NCBI RefSeq assembly: GCF_021869535.1 | Contig: NW_026262668.1 | Span: 10,152,348-10,216,347 of the forward strand | Direction of reading: 5' to 3' | DNA length: 64,000 nucleotides | From: Mytilus californianus | Taxonomy: Eukaryota > Mollusca > Bivalvia > Mytilida > Mytilidae | In this document: piece by piece, positions 1-14,200 of the stretch | Position numbering within the stretch: the stretch's first letter is position 1 | Layout of the letters: each line of letters opens with the position of its first letter | Translations under genes and position numbers: made by a program | The notes under the pieces: model-generated | What the model saw: the letters and a program-made list of their open reading frames with translations, nothing else | What the model was told of the DNA's origin: nothing | The model's database searches: none

Positions 1-3000
1 AGAACAAGTCGAAAACCAGATAATCAAACCTCACTATTTCGTCCGGCTCTCTATGCGTGTAATTGTGACCGTCAAATCTGTCAGAATAGAGATGATATAG
101 TAACGTTTGGTGTGTTATTTGACTCTAAAGGATAAGACCACAGTTTGCCCCTTGAATATGAAAATCAAAAAGACTTATAAATCAACCAGATAGCAGCGTT
201 CAGATGATTATTATACATTAGTTTGTCGGACACCAGTATTCATATTTTTGATTTTTGTTTCACATATTTGCATCAGGTTCCAAATTTGTTAAATTTAGTG
301 CAAATACTGCACACACAAAAAAACTCTATCAAAATAGCCTCATTTTGATCTTGATATTAATATTTAAAAACTTGAAAAGATGCTATGCTGAAAGATGAAT
401 TTTAAAAAGATTTGAATGTGTGTAAAAAACAGTTTTGGGTAAAGACTTGGCTAACAACTATTTTGTCGAAAAAACTATGAGTAAAATTCACATTTTCAGT
501 CAAATATATACGAAAGCCCATTAGGGTCACAAAAAAAAATATTTATCTCGTAATTATCATTTCAATATGTTTAAGAAAATGTAGTAGTGACCGTTTAACA
601 GTAAAAGTGTCCGGATTTTATTTACTTGTTCATTTATCAATACAATGAACATGATTTTGAAAGGTTCGAGTTATTTTTTAGTTTTGAAATTTTAGGAGTC
701 AAATCATTGCTGTTACCATAGCTCCTCTTTCATAAAAAAACTAAAAATTGTAAAATACAATTACTATTAACATAACGACTGTTTATTATTTCTACACAGA
801 TGAAAATCAATAGTCAAGGTTCTGCCAAATTTTGGCATTTCCTGCTGAATTTTACGGCTGAACAATCTACGAAAACTAAATTTTGAACCAAAACTTATTC
901 AACTTTATTTAAGTACATAGATTCAACATTTGATTATGCAAGTCTAGGACAAATGGAGTTAATAAAATTGAGAATGGAAACGGAAAATGTGTCAAAGAGA
1001 CAACTACCCGACCAAAGAGCAGAAAACAACCCAACTATTGGGTCTTTTCACAGCGAGAAAATCCTGCACCCGGAGTCGGAGTTCAGCTGGCCCCTTAGCT
1101 TTAATGTATACTATTTCAGAATTAAATTTGTTTTCAGGGTCGATTTAGCTCCAGATCTTTACTTCTCTACTTGATTATCAAAATATTAATAAGTTTTACT
1201 AGAAATGAAAAGTCACTGGTATCTTCATCAATAATTTGCTTTACTAAGAATTAGTCAACTAAATAATGTGTCGGGACAACTGCAGTTTGGGAGTTTGGGT
1301 GTTGTCTTAATGAATGTCGATTTGTCAATATGAGTACGATAATTAGAAAATAAAATCTGCATTGTATTTCTAGTACATCAATGTTAAATAATATTAGCTG
1401 AGTACTGAATACCCTATCATTTACCTTCTGTTGCAACTTTTCATTAAAGTAAAAGTGCTTGCATTATATTTATGAAGTTAAAGTCAATTGATACTTTTCA
1501 ATAGAAAACCTTCACAGAAGAATTACTTAATCTATCCAATACAAATTTTAAATCATTTTCTGTCAAGGTCCTGTGATTATCCATTAATCCCTACAGAGGG
1601 CATATAATGTCAGTAGTTCAAAATTATCATCCTCAATTTATTTTCTAATCGCAGCAATTTATTTCGAGTCTTGCTCTAATGAATGTCTGACTGTATTAAT
1701 ATTACCATTTGGGTTGTGTAGGTATATATATTGCCAAAAGGGAGTAAAGGACATCGCTGTCATATTGACGTATAGCCCAAATTTCCTTCCTTCATGCTTA
1801 AAACTCATCCTTTATTTTTATTCTTTTCAGTGTAATGTAATTTTGTTGTCAAACCATCTCCACCATCCAATCCCCCTTTTTGTTTTAATGTTGTTACCCT
1901 CATTTACATATGTTCATTTTATTAGAAGCATCATTTTTAAAAACGAAAATGGCCATTGCTCATAATTTACTCTATGAGTTTAAATCGTAATTAGTATTTA
2001 ACTTTTTTCATAAAACTATGATTGCCTACAGATTTTTATCAACTAGCTCGATAGATCAAGAACATTTTATTAATTTAAAAAAATAAATAAAAAGGAAACA
2101 AAAATTTCATTTATATTGAAATTTTGCAAAATCTCTGTTCTGTTCTTCAAGTAAGGCCATTTTTATTTTATATATTGTGAAATAAATGTAAAATTTTCAA
2201 TAGTCTGGCTCAACTTCAAACTTTTAAGAGGTATTTTATCAATGTAACGTCATGCCTTCTGAAAATGGTGAAAAATCTTTTGATATTAATAATAGATGAT
2301 GTGTGGATAAGTCAACAAGACAGCTACCCAACGACAAACAAAATTGCAAAAGATATCAAGGGTCAACAAGTAGTATTCAAAAATATACAGGTGCCTTTAC
2401 AAAATGTCAAGGTCTACATTATTCAGATTTCGAAATTTTAACTCCAATAAGATATAAAACGAACAGAAATATACTAGATGCATTTGAAACCAGGAACTAT
2501 TATAACTGTTAAATTATATATTAGACCCACGTGAAACCGGGAAAGGCGATTTTTATAATCAAACTTAGCATTCTAACTTTAGAAGACATTTCGTTGACAC
2601 TTTACAGATGCTTATTCCTTACTGTTTTACGTTTTAAAATTTTGCTTATCAATTGGAAAAATCTACAAGGTACACGGATATACCATTTACGTATAGAATT
2701 CAAACTATTTGATTTGATTTTCAAACCGTATTAAATAATAAAAATGAACAGGAAATGAGAACAGAGATATCCTAAATAAACCAACGCCTACAAAACTAAT
2801 TCAAATGCTAATTATTTTCATACTAACATCTATTGGATTGCCTGTAAATAAGATATTAAACAAATACACTGTCTAATAAAAAATGGCTGACATGGACTGT
2901 TGTAGAAATGTGTTGTATCGGGAAGTTTTGATGTTACTTAATTTCTGAACAAGTCTTTAAAAAAACTTTCTCCTCACAGCCAAATGGAAGAATAATATAC

Positions 3001-4073
3001 CACAAATGAGGGGAAGTTATTGTCTCTAAATTACTGAAAGCACTGAATTCAAACTATGGAAACAATATATTTCCGTTTGTCATAAATTCAGCTAGCCATG
3101 TATTATAACTGCAAAATACAAGTTAAGCGTATTTTACTATATGCTCAAATTACTTCACTGAATAAAACACATTTCATACTTTTGTATCTTTTAAATCGAT
3201 AACTGAAAATAAATTCTAGCATCGTCATTTTCATTTTTCAACATCGAATTATAACGTTTTAACAAAAATGAAATATTGAAACGATCACTTCGCATGACAC
3301 CCGTTTTTTGTATAAACATGAGATATAAGCTTGTTTTTTTATTATGAAAAGAACACTAAAAATAAAAATGACAGATGTGGAATGATTGCCAGTGAGATAA
3401 ATATGTACCAAAGTCCAAAAGACAAGGATATAAAGAACAATTGTGTTTTATTTTTGTCGTTGTGCTGCTGTCTCATTGATGTGTATCCTATATCTTTTAT
3501 ACTCGTACATCCGGTTTAAAAAAAATAACAAGTAATACAGTCATATGAATTGAAATGTCAACGAACTTAGGACTATATCCCACAACTATGTAAGAGGATT
3601 GTAATAAGGAAAAGAAAATTAGTTCAAAATCAAATTTCTCACAGAATACAACGAAGTGTGACACAAAATACATTACAGCGTTAAATTAACTTCAAATTTT
3701 AAATGAATATGCATTTTCTTGTTACACATTTCAATTTAATTTTTTTTCTTCAAAATATGTGAATATCGGTTTGTAATCTTTTTGGCACTTGAAATAATTT
3801 GTAACTCTTTATGCTCTTCACTTTTTGAAATAGCCCAAAGTTCGAATCTTTACTGAGCTTTCTTGTTCTAGCACGAGGTAATTAATTCATGTTTCCAATG
3901 TAGATACATTGAAGACGAGACGCCCCTTTTTAATTAAATCCGATTTATTTATTAATATTTTTTTCAGCTTAAATGATACATATTTATGTTTGGATCGTCA
4001 TTCATAATTAAACAAATACATAAGCGATACACGTATTACATAATTATTTGATAAATCTTTATTCCATTTACAG
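1..4073. other. region upstream of the first visible CAP-gene exon; no gene seen
   Basis: This AT-rich stretch has only short, non-conserved open frames on both strands. I looked for a signal-peptide exon ending one base into a codon, which the exon at 4074 needs, and found none convincing. It holds one short retroelement-derived unit (962-1094) and a degenerate fragment near 3373-3425 resembling the reverse complement of the repeat tails annotated elsewhere. The promoter and first exon of the CAP gene are either hidden here or lie before the window. Confidence 0.5.
962..1094 (-). mobile_element. short SINE-like unit, family T3 (solo 3' end)
   Basis: On the plus strand the unit begins ATAAAATTGAGAATGG and ends CAGCTGGCCCC, the same two ends as the copy at 56763-56901. 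It matches the last ~140 bases of the longer retroelement at 30320-31372, reverse oriented. TTA lies on both sides (959-961 and 1095-1097), a possible very short target duplication. The shared ends suggest a discrete mobile unit and not a random truncation. Confidence 0.7.
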
Positions 4074-4135
4074 GACGAAGTATTGATGGAAATGACGACT
4101 TTGTTGAAGAGTTACATACTAGACATAAACGATCT
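4074..4135 (+). CDS. CAP gene exon a: propeptide with RHKR site
   Basis: The acceptor is TTTACAG and the donor is GTAAGT. The exon needs one base from the preceding exon (phase 1) and ends in phase 0. It encodes RSIDGNDDFVEELH followed by TRHKRS. The basic RHKR before Ser is a typical proprotein-convertase site, so this exon probably ends the propeptide. The other two frames give a stop or a less protein-like reading. This is the first exon I can identify. Confidence 0.75.
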
Positions 4136-7100
4136 GTAAGTTATGCATGTGTGATTTCAATTGGATGTACATAAAATAATAATCTTATGAAAGAGTTGAA
4201 AATATTAGTAATAAAATGGACAGCGTTTGCATTGCCATTGTTCATTTTGATATCTCCAGTAAAAACTTTTATAAATAAGACAAAGCTGTGAGGGTGATAG
4301 AGAAGATCGTTACCCCTCGAAAAACTATTGTCAAGTTTGGCGAGCAGATTTTTACACCGATATAGCTTTGTCGATTGAGGCAAAGCCAAGGTTGACGTAA
4401 AAACATCGAGGGGTAACAATCTAATTTGTTATTTCACCCTCTCAGATGTGTTATTCAATCTATTTTACTTAATGTTCCATATTATTGTCTTTCAAATTTT
4501 AAAATGAAAATAATATACTATGATCTCATAAACATAACAACTATCCGTATTTTATAAGAAAACAAATAATCAAGCGTCTCCGTGAAGGGTAATAGAATAT
4601 AAGCCATTGGATAGATTAGAATATCTTCCTCGTATTAACCAATCAAAATTTGGCATTTTAACGTGACGTTAAATAAAAAATCGCGATTTCAAGATAATCA
4701 GATAGATATTTTTCTTAATATATTTGATTTGAAAATACATATGCGACAGTAATGGAAACTTGTGTAAAGTCTTTTTGCAGCCAACCAAATCACACTTAAA
4801 AAATATACGTATTTTATAATACAACAAAAGGGTCTGTATCTGATTTTAGAGTACCATTTCAACTAAATAGCTTTTGCTATAAGAATGTGTATCAATTCTG
4901 CAAAGTATTGACCAAATACTGTCTGTTTTGTTTTTGCAAGTTAGCATTTGATAGAAAACTTATTATGAGACAAAAAGGCACATACGTGACACGTAGAAGT
5001 TCAAAATTTCATTTCCGTTTAAATAATTACTAGTACAAGTTTTTTATGATAAAAAAATGTGGTATATTTTTACTTGGCAGAGTGCCTACTCATAGATCGT
5101 ACAGTAAACAATAGTTGAAGGGTTAAATAGTGTATCAAGTTGATTGTCAAATGACTACAGAACTATACTAATATGTTAATCAATTCTGAATAACCATCAT
5201 ACAAATAATCATCTTTAATGAACAGTAAGAAACATTCACGAACAATTTAACATTTGAAAATGGTTGATATTACATGTATTTATGGCGACTTATTGGTCCG
5301 ATTGGCCGGGTGTAAGTTCATATTGCTCGTATACTTTGTAATTTGCACATATATTTACACATGTCACTATAATTATTCACTTACCTACTGACTTACACTA
5401 GGTATTTCCTTAATTTAAAATAATTTCCCAAATTTTATAACAGCAAATTTTATTCAAACGATATCTGTATTTTCATGCCAGTATTTCGGTACTGGCTACT
5501 GGGCTGGTGTTGCCCTCGTTATAAAATACGTTCTCTCAATTTCATTCTGACCATTGAAGTATTATATTGACTTCTAGTATATGATTTCCATGCTAAGGAG
5601 ATAAAACCAAAAAGCTATAGGTTACAATTCCGTAAGGGGATGTTAACCGTAGGTTTTGATAATTTTCAATCTATATCTACGCCTCGTCGGACCTTTTTTT
5701 TAATACTTTTAATACTCTTGGGAAAAAATCGCTGATTGAGGATTGGTTGATAGTTTCTGTTAAATAAATTCATAACGATTTTGGATTTAGAGGACGATAA
5801 AGAGTTTGTCAACTGATGCATTGTTTTTGTCGTTAGGTTGCTGTCTCATTGACGATTCCTAAATTTATCATTTATTGGTATATAATTTAGTATATATAGG
5901 TTAGACCCCCCCCCCCCTCCCCCACTTCAAAAAAAAAGATATTATTCAGGATACACGAAAGCGACACACAATCATCTGATTTATAGTTTGTATTAGTCTT
6001 GATGCAAATTTGTACATTTTTGTGTATTTGTTTTATAGTTCCCAACTTGCATGTGTTTAACCTCAATTAATTTAGATTAAATCAAACGCAAAAAGCGCGG
6101 AATTTGCTGTCTTGATAATATCAGTTTTTCTGTCCGTATTTCTCCCAAAATATAATTAGGAGCAATTGAAATACAAATGTATACGATACAATATCACTGT
6201 TTGTAGATGTAGTTTAAAGTAAATGAAACAGTGCTGATTTATTATTACCGACAAGGGTCAAGTTTGCCTTAGATCGCTACTATAAAGAAATTGTCGAAAG
6301 ACCCCTCTTAAAATAATGGTCGAAATACTTTGTTATTTTTATCGGGTGACAGTTTAAACGATATGCCATGTCTTAATAAAATAGTTTTAACGTATTGACA
6401 AGCGATTTTTTTCTGACATTTGACAAATATGATTTGTACTTATTTCATTTTCAATTCTGCTTTCTCATTTATTCAGATGACAGCGATTTACTGTAAATTT
6501 TTAATAACCCGCTATTATTATGATTACGTGTCACTGAAATAATGGTGATTTCAAAATCAAAATTACTAGACATTCATACCTGATTTCATAAATACTTTTA
6601 TTTGTGAAACGTAATAAAAGACATAAGTGAAGGATACAGTAATGTCGGTACCATTTATAAAGTAATGTCGATTCAAATGACAAAACAATGTAAAAAAATA
6701 GATCTCATCATGACAAAACGCATAGAACGAATTTCATATTAATTGAATGCATTTTAATACACACAATATTATATTTAAAAAGAATATGAATATATTAAAT
6801 ATGACTTGGTCTTAATGATGGGGCCATTGTTTTTAAAGACAAAAAAAAAAAAAAAAAAACCAATTAAAGTTAAAGACCCTTTGACATTGAGTTTCATTAT
6901 ATCTTATGATGCTCATTTCACATGGACGCATTGTCACTTAAACAAGTTCCGTATACTCTTGTATCAACAATTTAAAGTATAGATTTGACTTTCAGTCCGT
7001 TCTGTCAGTTAACGATTTAAAAATTGAGGTCTCGCATATAATCAAGATGTAAACTGTAATAAAAGACATTTTTTTATTTTTTAATTTCATATTGACTTTT

Positions 7101-10100
7101 TACATGCAATATGTTTTTTTTCGAAGGTAATCACGATGCTAGTCACAACACTGTATAATTCTAAATATATATATTTCCTTGTCTAAATAAATTCATTAAT
7201 TGTGTATCAAAACACATTTTTACCAAGAGCTTTATTTATGTGTGAATATATTTATCTATATTGTTATCATATTTTAGAGAGAAACCGTACTATAGTGATA
7301 TTTCTGTATTTATATTGCAATTGCAATTATATTATAGCTGACTTTTGGGGTTCTTATAATCTCAAGTCGTTCAGGGTTCATGATATTATTTAAACACCCA
7401 ACTTGTGGAGCAATATAGTATAAGTAAGTACTGTGGCACAAACTATTTGAAATGTACATACTGGGATATTCAACAGTGTATAACTTCAAATCAACCAATC
7501 AGATTACTTGAAATCCAAAAAAAAACATGAATATTCAACAATATGTCGATATTGTATAGAAACGTTTACTGGCGTTGTCAGTTTGTTTTCGATCTATGAG
7601 TTTGACTGTCCCTCTGGTATCTTTCGTCCTTCTTTTACTAGTAACAAACTTTCAATATAATCAATAGTTAGAAAAGACTGTTTTGTCTTTTTATTTCTTT
7701 TTTATTATTACACATCTTTATTTAACAATTTAAATATATACACAATAAAGAGGCTAACACATACTTATCAGTTGTATTTAAACTGTATCGTTCACAGGCA
7801 AGCTGCAATACCACGCCATCTCTGAAAAAATATAAAATATATGTTGAACACACTGCATGTATAGCTCCATCATCTGAAGCCAACTTGACAACTGCAGGTA
7901 AATAATGTTGAAGATATATGAATACACACTTGATTTTGAAAAAAAATCCTCAAATTTAAAGTATTATTGAAAATATGTAACAGACAGTTGATGGCATAAG
8001 TAAGTAAGTAAGTATTCAGAAATTCCATGGAGATAAGGACAAAACATTGAACTATCTTCAATTACAGCATAAATTCATAACAAATTAGAAATGAACCATT
8101 ACAGAAACGGTTCAGTGAATAACAAAATTATCAAAGATACAACGATTGAGGCAAATTATCACTGAACTGAAAACAGCTCGTATTTAAAATCTCATTTATT
8201 TTTTCTTCAAACTAAGTGATCGTGAAAAGTTGATTTAGTCCTCTTAATATGCATTTATAACGATGACATAACAAGATATTTAAATGCCAAAATTACAATG
8301 GCGAAAGAAGATCCAAAATAAAAACAAAAGTAACAAATGCAGACTAAAAAACTCCAAACTAACTACCCCATAGAATAAAGAGGAAGAGCATACAAACGAA
8401 AAATTGTAAGTCGTATAAAACAGACAACCCCATTGCGGAAAAGAAAAACGGCCAAATGTCAAACAGCACAAAAACATTAGACAGAATACTTAAGATTGCA
8501 CAAAACGAACCCCATCAGAACACCGGGGTGAATTCAGATGCTCAGAAAAAATCAGCATTTTCTGCTCCACTTATGGCACCCGTTGTGTCAAAGTTTCAAA
8601 TAGTTTAGATATGTTATTCGCAAATATAATTAGTATTCTTCCTTTACAGGAGTATCAGATGCTGAAATAATAGAGATAGTCAATTCACACAATACATACA
8701 GATCTGGTACACAGGCTACCGACATGATGAAAATGGTAAATATAAAAAGTGGTTAACGATTAAACTTATTTAAGGTTAAAAGTTTAAGCTTGGCTTGAAA
8801 TAATTCAATATTTTCTCGTACTTTTACAATTGGTAGATAATTGTTGACGGTTTCCATTATAATCAGGGTATAACATATCTTTTTTAATCAATGTAGAAGG
8901 ATACTAAATCAACTTTTAACAATCTAAATATCCTACAGACAACACATTTAAGTCAAAATAGATGTGAACATGTATACAATCTAACAAGAAATAACAATGA
9001 TTGAATACAAAACCAAGGAAGATCGCCAAAAAAAAAAATTGAAATAAAGCGTCATTTGATCCTGCTCCAAACGTGTAAGCCACTGCTATTAAAATAGAAT
9101 AGTTACCCCCTGACAACGACTTACAATACGGGTATTTTTCATATGTTCTTCAGCTTTAATGTGCAAGATTAAAAGGTCAAACGGTCGCTCTTTATGGCGA
9201 AAAAACAAAAGATTTTCAACGAATCTGTCAAAGTATCCTGATAGAGCGAGTTTGTCAGCTTAGTATACACTTAATAAATATACAATGAACGAATTTTTAA
9301 CTAAATACCCCATAAACCCGGAAATATGGTCATTACTGTCTTAATTTATTATATTCAATCTTTTGGTTTTTGTATATTCCCCTATTAAGTATCGAAGTGT
9401 TTATCACCTGAATACTAATTAAAGCATTCTATATTTTTCTAAACATCCAGAAACACGAACATGCAAGCGCTGGTTTGAAGTACACTTCAGAGTACTTCGA
9501 CACCACAGTTATTCAGAAGGGATCGGTGGTTGTTGGAAAAAGAAAGGAGACGTCATACTTTATTTTTCTTATTTTTAGTTTATATGAAGTAACCAGTATA
9601 AAACACCATCATGATTTAAGCGCCCACAGTTCGTATTTATTAAAGACCTTTGACTATGTACCATGTTGACAGTGTACGCATTAAAAGAGATGTGGTATAT
9701 ACAATCAAACTTCACCCAACTTTAAAATAGGTTCAAAAAAAAAAACCAACCATAATAAAACATTTTTAGTAACCTATTTCTTTTATCTTATTTATGAATA
9801 TATTTATTAATAATATTACATTTAGTTTGTTTGTATTACTTGTCTCCCCTTAAAATTAACACACCGGGATATGACAGCTTTTTCTTCTAAAAAGGAATAA
9901 AATGTTCTTTTTGTGATTCGACGTCTTAATTCTGTTTCATTTTGTGGCCTTTACTCCAAGGAAAGTACTAGATGCAATAGACATTTCATGTGTAAATGTG
10001 AGTGAAGGGTGATGCAAGTTATATGTTCTGAAGAAATGCTTGATTTTCCAATTTTGGAAGAAATGCTTGATTTCCCATTTTGTTCTATTGACGATATTAA

Positions 10101-11132
10101 AGCCGTTACCTTTATTTACACATTGATACCTTTTGGGTAATCATAGACCTCAACAAAACAGGCCAATTAGCAGTTTACTAGTATAATAGTTGTAAGTGTT
10201 TTAAAACTTTGGTCCTACAGGGGTTTGGACGCCATATTGGTATTACTCCAAAATTTCTATTGACTACGGTCAAACCCAAGTATATTGTTAAAAAAAATTA
10301 TTATGTTCAAATGTTACAGATCACCCCCAATTTTTGGTGGGGTTCGTGTTGCTTAGTCTTTAGTTTTCTATGTTGTGTCATCTGTACTATTATTTGTCTG
10401 TTTGTCTTTTTATTTTTGGCCATGGCGTTGTCAGTTTGTTTTCGATCTATGAGTTTGACTGTCCCTCTGGTATCTTTCGTCCCTCTTTTACATGCTTTAT
10501 TCATTTATTTCATATAGTTGAAAATATTGCATAGTCCTTGTGGTTGTTTTTAAGACACAAATCAGTTGTTAAAATTAAATAAAATATGATGGCCATCTTT
10601 ACTTCTGATGTATTTTTTTACTTTTTTCAGTAAAAAAATTTAATATCCATATTGTTATTTAGAAGCTAAAGTAAAGATTTGTAGGAAAGGCAAATCTATG
10701 TTCTACAATGTGAGCCTCTCGGGCCTCACTTTAAACATCTGCTGAATCAAACAAATTTCAGGAGCCTGTAATTCACTGGTTGTCGTTTGTTGCTGTATAT
10801 CATATTTGTTTTTCGTTCATTAATTTGTACATATATCAGGCCATTAGTTTTCTCGTTTGAATTGTTTTACATTTGTCATTTTGGGGCCTTTTATGCTGAA
10901 AATACGGTGTAGGTTTTGCTCATTGCTGAAGACCGTACGGTGACCTATAGCTTTCTATATTATTTGGTCTCTGGTGGTGGGTTGTCTCATTGGCAAGTAT
11001 ACTACATCTTCTTATTTTTATATACAATACGGTAATAAGAACTTTCTGAAAATTTCAATGCAGGTTTTATTTTAATTGTTTTTGACACAAAACCATTTCT
11101 CCGAATAGGTAGAAATTAGACCCGATATTGTT

Positions 11133-11201
<69 letters not shown>

Positions 11202-11212
11202 GATACAAACAC

Positions 11213-11248
<36 letters not shown>

Positions 11249-14200
11249 TTCGTATACAAAATGCAAAAACATCCGACCATTGCTCTTACAAAAATAAAAC
11301 AAATGAATTTAAACATGTTGCTCATAAGAAGTAATTTTGTCATACCGGTGTTAGGTAACGCTTGTAGACAATAAACTCTTCACAAATACCATGGTAAGTG
11401 AAAACATCTATTAAAAGATGGCCATGAATTTTGAAAAATGGTATATTTTTTTTACAAATTGATCGCATGTTTGAAAAATGGGACAGTTGGTACTACTTCT
11501 AATTCAGTCATAGCCACGCGTTTTCCTAAAAAAGCCATTGATATTAAAGATACTTATCGCTCATAATTATATAAATTTTCCAACCAGAAAAAAAAAACCA
11601 AAAACAAAAACAAAAACCGCACCAGATACTCTATTCATTAAATATTTCCATTATCACTGTGCATAAAGATAGGAACGATTCTACGTGGGTAGATGTATAG
11701 ATTTATATTACAAACTTCAGTATTGTGGAACAAAATATATGTTGAGAACAATAAAACGTCTATTAGCATGTTCAATAATTCAGTCTGATATAATACGTGT
11801 TGCAGTTTCTGTAATTATCTATCAATTGTGATTTTTTTTTAATTCCATGAATTAAAAATAAGATTATTGTCGGTGGTTCATGTCTATCATATTTGTTTTT
11901 CGTAAATTCATGAAACTGTTTTGCTATAAATTAGGCCGTTAGTTTTCGCAATTGAATTGTTTCATATTTTTCATGTCGGGGCCTTTTATAGCCGACTATA
12001 CGGTATGCGTTTTTCTCATTGTTAAAGGCCGTACGGTTGCCTATAATTGCTTACATCCACTTCATTTGAACTTTGGTGGATAGTTGTCTCATTGGCAATC
12101 ATACATCATCTCCTTATTTTTATATGTAATATTTTTGATGAAACAAATGTCTATCCTCAAAACACAATACGAATTACCATATATTTATGATATTGATTCA
12201 TAAAATTATTCTACAACATAACATATTGACTTACTGATAGAAACAACTTAGAAAATAAGCATTTTCTTGAAATAAAAATATAGATTATCCATCAAAAAAC
12301 CTAAACTTGAACTTACTTTTTTTATTGCATATACATGTATATATCATGTGTGAGAAAACAGCTTTTTTGAATACGATGCTTGTATTTTGAATTGCTTAAA
12401 TCCGCATTATTTGCATTCTGTTGGATATTTGTCTCATTTGTAATTATACCACATCTACTTATATTGTACCTGATTATCTAACCATTGAAATACAATATGT
12501 TTAAAGTACTTCCCAGTTGTTTTTTTGTTATTTTCGTACCACTCGATGAACACCATATAGAAGTTTTATCGTAAAGACATACAAGTCAATTCACAAGACA
12601 TTGCCTAGACCAAAAAAAAAAAAAAAAATCAGATCTACAAATAGCGTTACATCAGATTGATTGACTGATAATTGCTTGTTTAGAGTCCGGTGGCAATTAT
12701 TTCATACATATTTAGGGCGAGAAAAATTTACATTTACACAATATGAAGATTCTGTAGATCAGGATATAGGGGAGGTAATGTAGCCTGCCACCAGAAAGGA
12801 GGGTAAGTCCGACAGGACAAAATAAAAAAGAAACAAGTAACCTACGGACTCCTCAATAAGTTGTTGCAAGGGTTTTTCAACGTGCAAAGAGCGTGTCATT
12901 CTTCTTACAAAAAGCATCGGTTTAACTTCCATTTTCGGCCGTTCATGGTTACGAGTTTATATATCCCATACATCCCATACTGACGTCACGTTTAAGCAAG
13001 GGTTTTATCACCAAAAACGGAGGAATCCCAGAGATAGCCATGTTTCTATACTCCAGTCAACCCTTGGTAGTGTGACATTAGCAAGATAAGATTAACTAGA
13101 AGAAAAACATTATGCTTTATTGTGACATATTTTCATATAATTATAACAGTATGATTATCTCCTTTGGTAAAAAGTTGATCGACCTTTATTGTTCATAACA
13201 TAGTGGGAAATTAAAAAATATGGCAAACAGCTGTTTCATTTGTAAAATTCGTTTCTAAAAATTATGGATAACATAACCTAAAAATATTTCAGAGTTGGGA
13301 TGCCGAAATTGCATACATAGCTCAGAAATGGGCAGAAAATTGCGAAACTGTTCACGATGGAGGTATGAAGAGAAGAATCCCAGGTACTAACTATACTATT
13401 ATACATAATGTAGTTTACGTTATCAAATGTACGATTAAGAAGTCTCGCTAAATACGTGCATGTATATTCTTTGATACTTTTTTTTTTGCATAATTAAAGA
13501 TACTTTTAATAAAAAATACAATTTTGGTATTGAATTTTCCATATTATGAACAGGAATAAAAAAATCTAAATGTATTTATATTATTTTATTCAACTTTTCT
13601 TAATTATGAGCTATATACTTGTTTAAAGAAAATGAAGTAGTTTTGAGGTGTTTATGAAAGGTAACGTTTCAAACCAAAGATGGAATTAAACATCATGACA
13701 ATTAATGTCAACAAGTCATCGAATCTACGTATAGAGAAATGGTGAATCTATATTTATATTTGTGTTATAGTCTGTGGATATCGCAGACTAAATCAAAATA
13801 ACACTGTTTACCTATTTTGTGTTATATCTCGTCTCACTATTTTTAATATGTACCACCTTTGATAAGTATTTAGTATGACGATAAATTCTCACTTCTGTTC
13901 TCGTACTATGAACAACAAATTTATTTATTTTGTAAAAAATATTTACGTAGTCCTAACAACAAAATTACTTTATTTAAATACCTTAGTACGTTATTTTATT
14001 TAACGCCATTTTATCCAAGGTTAAAGTCGTCTTTTTGACATTGTTTTCATCCCCCCTTTTTTATTTAATATTGTATTTATATTGTGTCATAGATCAAATT
14101 TATTCGTTCAGTGTATGTTTCTTGTTTTTGTTAATATGTCTTTTTGATTGAGTTAAGCCATTTCAGTTGATATTTTATAGTGTGTCTTTCTATGTTGTAA

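Noticed and set aside
644-690. Possible signal-peptide start (MNMILKGSSYF)
   Set aside because: No donor of the right phase follows, the frame closes quickly, and nothing supports it as the missing first exon of the CAP gene.
953-1174. Frames beginning with MRMEMGNVSKRQQPD-type sequence, also at 31196, 55928 and 56769
   Set aside because: They are translations of the T3 short unit, present at every copy in either orientation.
11072-11334. Open frames rich in Ser, Tyr, Arg-Glu
   Set aside because: These are translations of TC, GTA and GA microsatellites.
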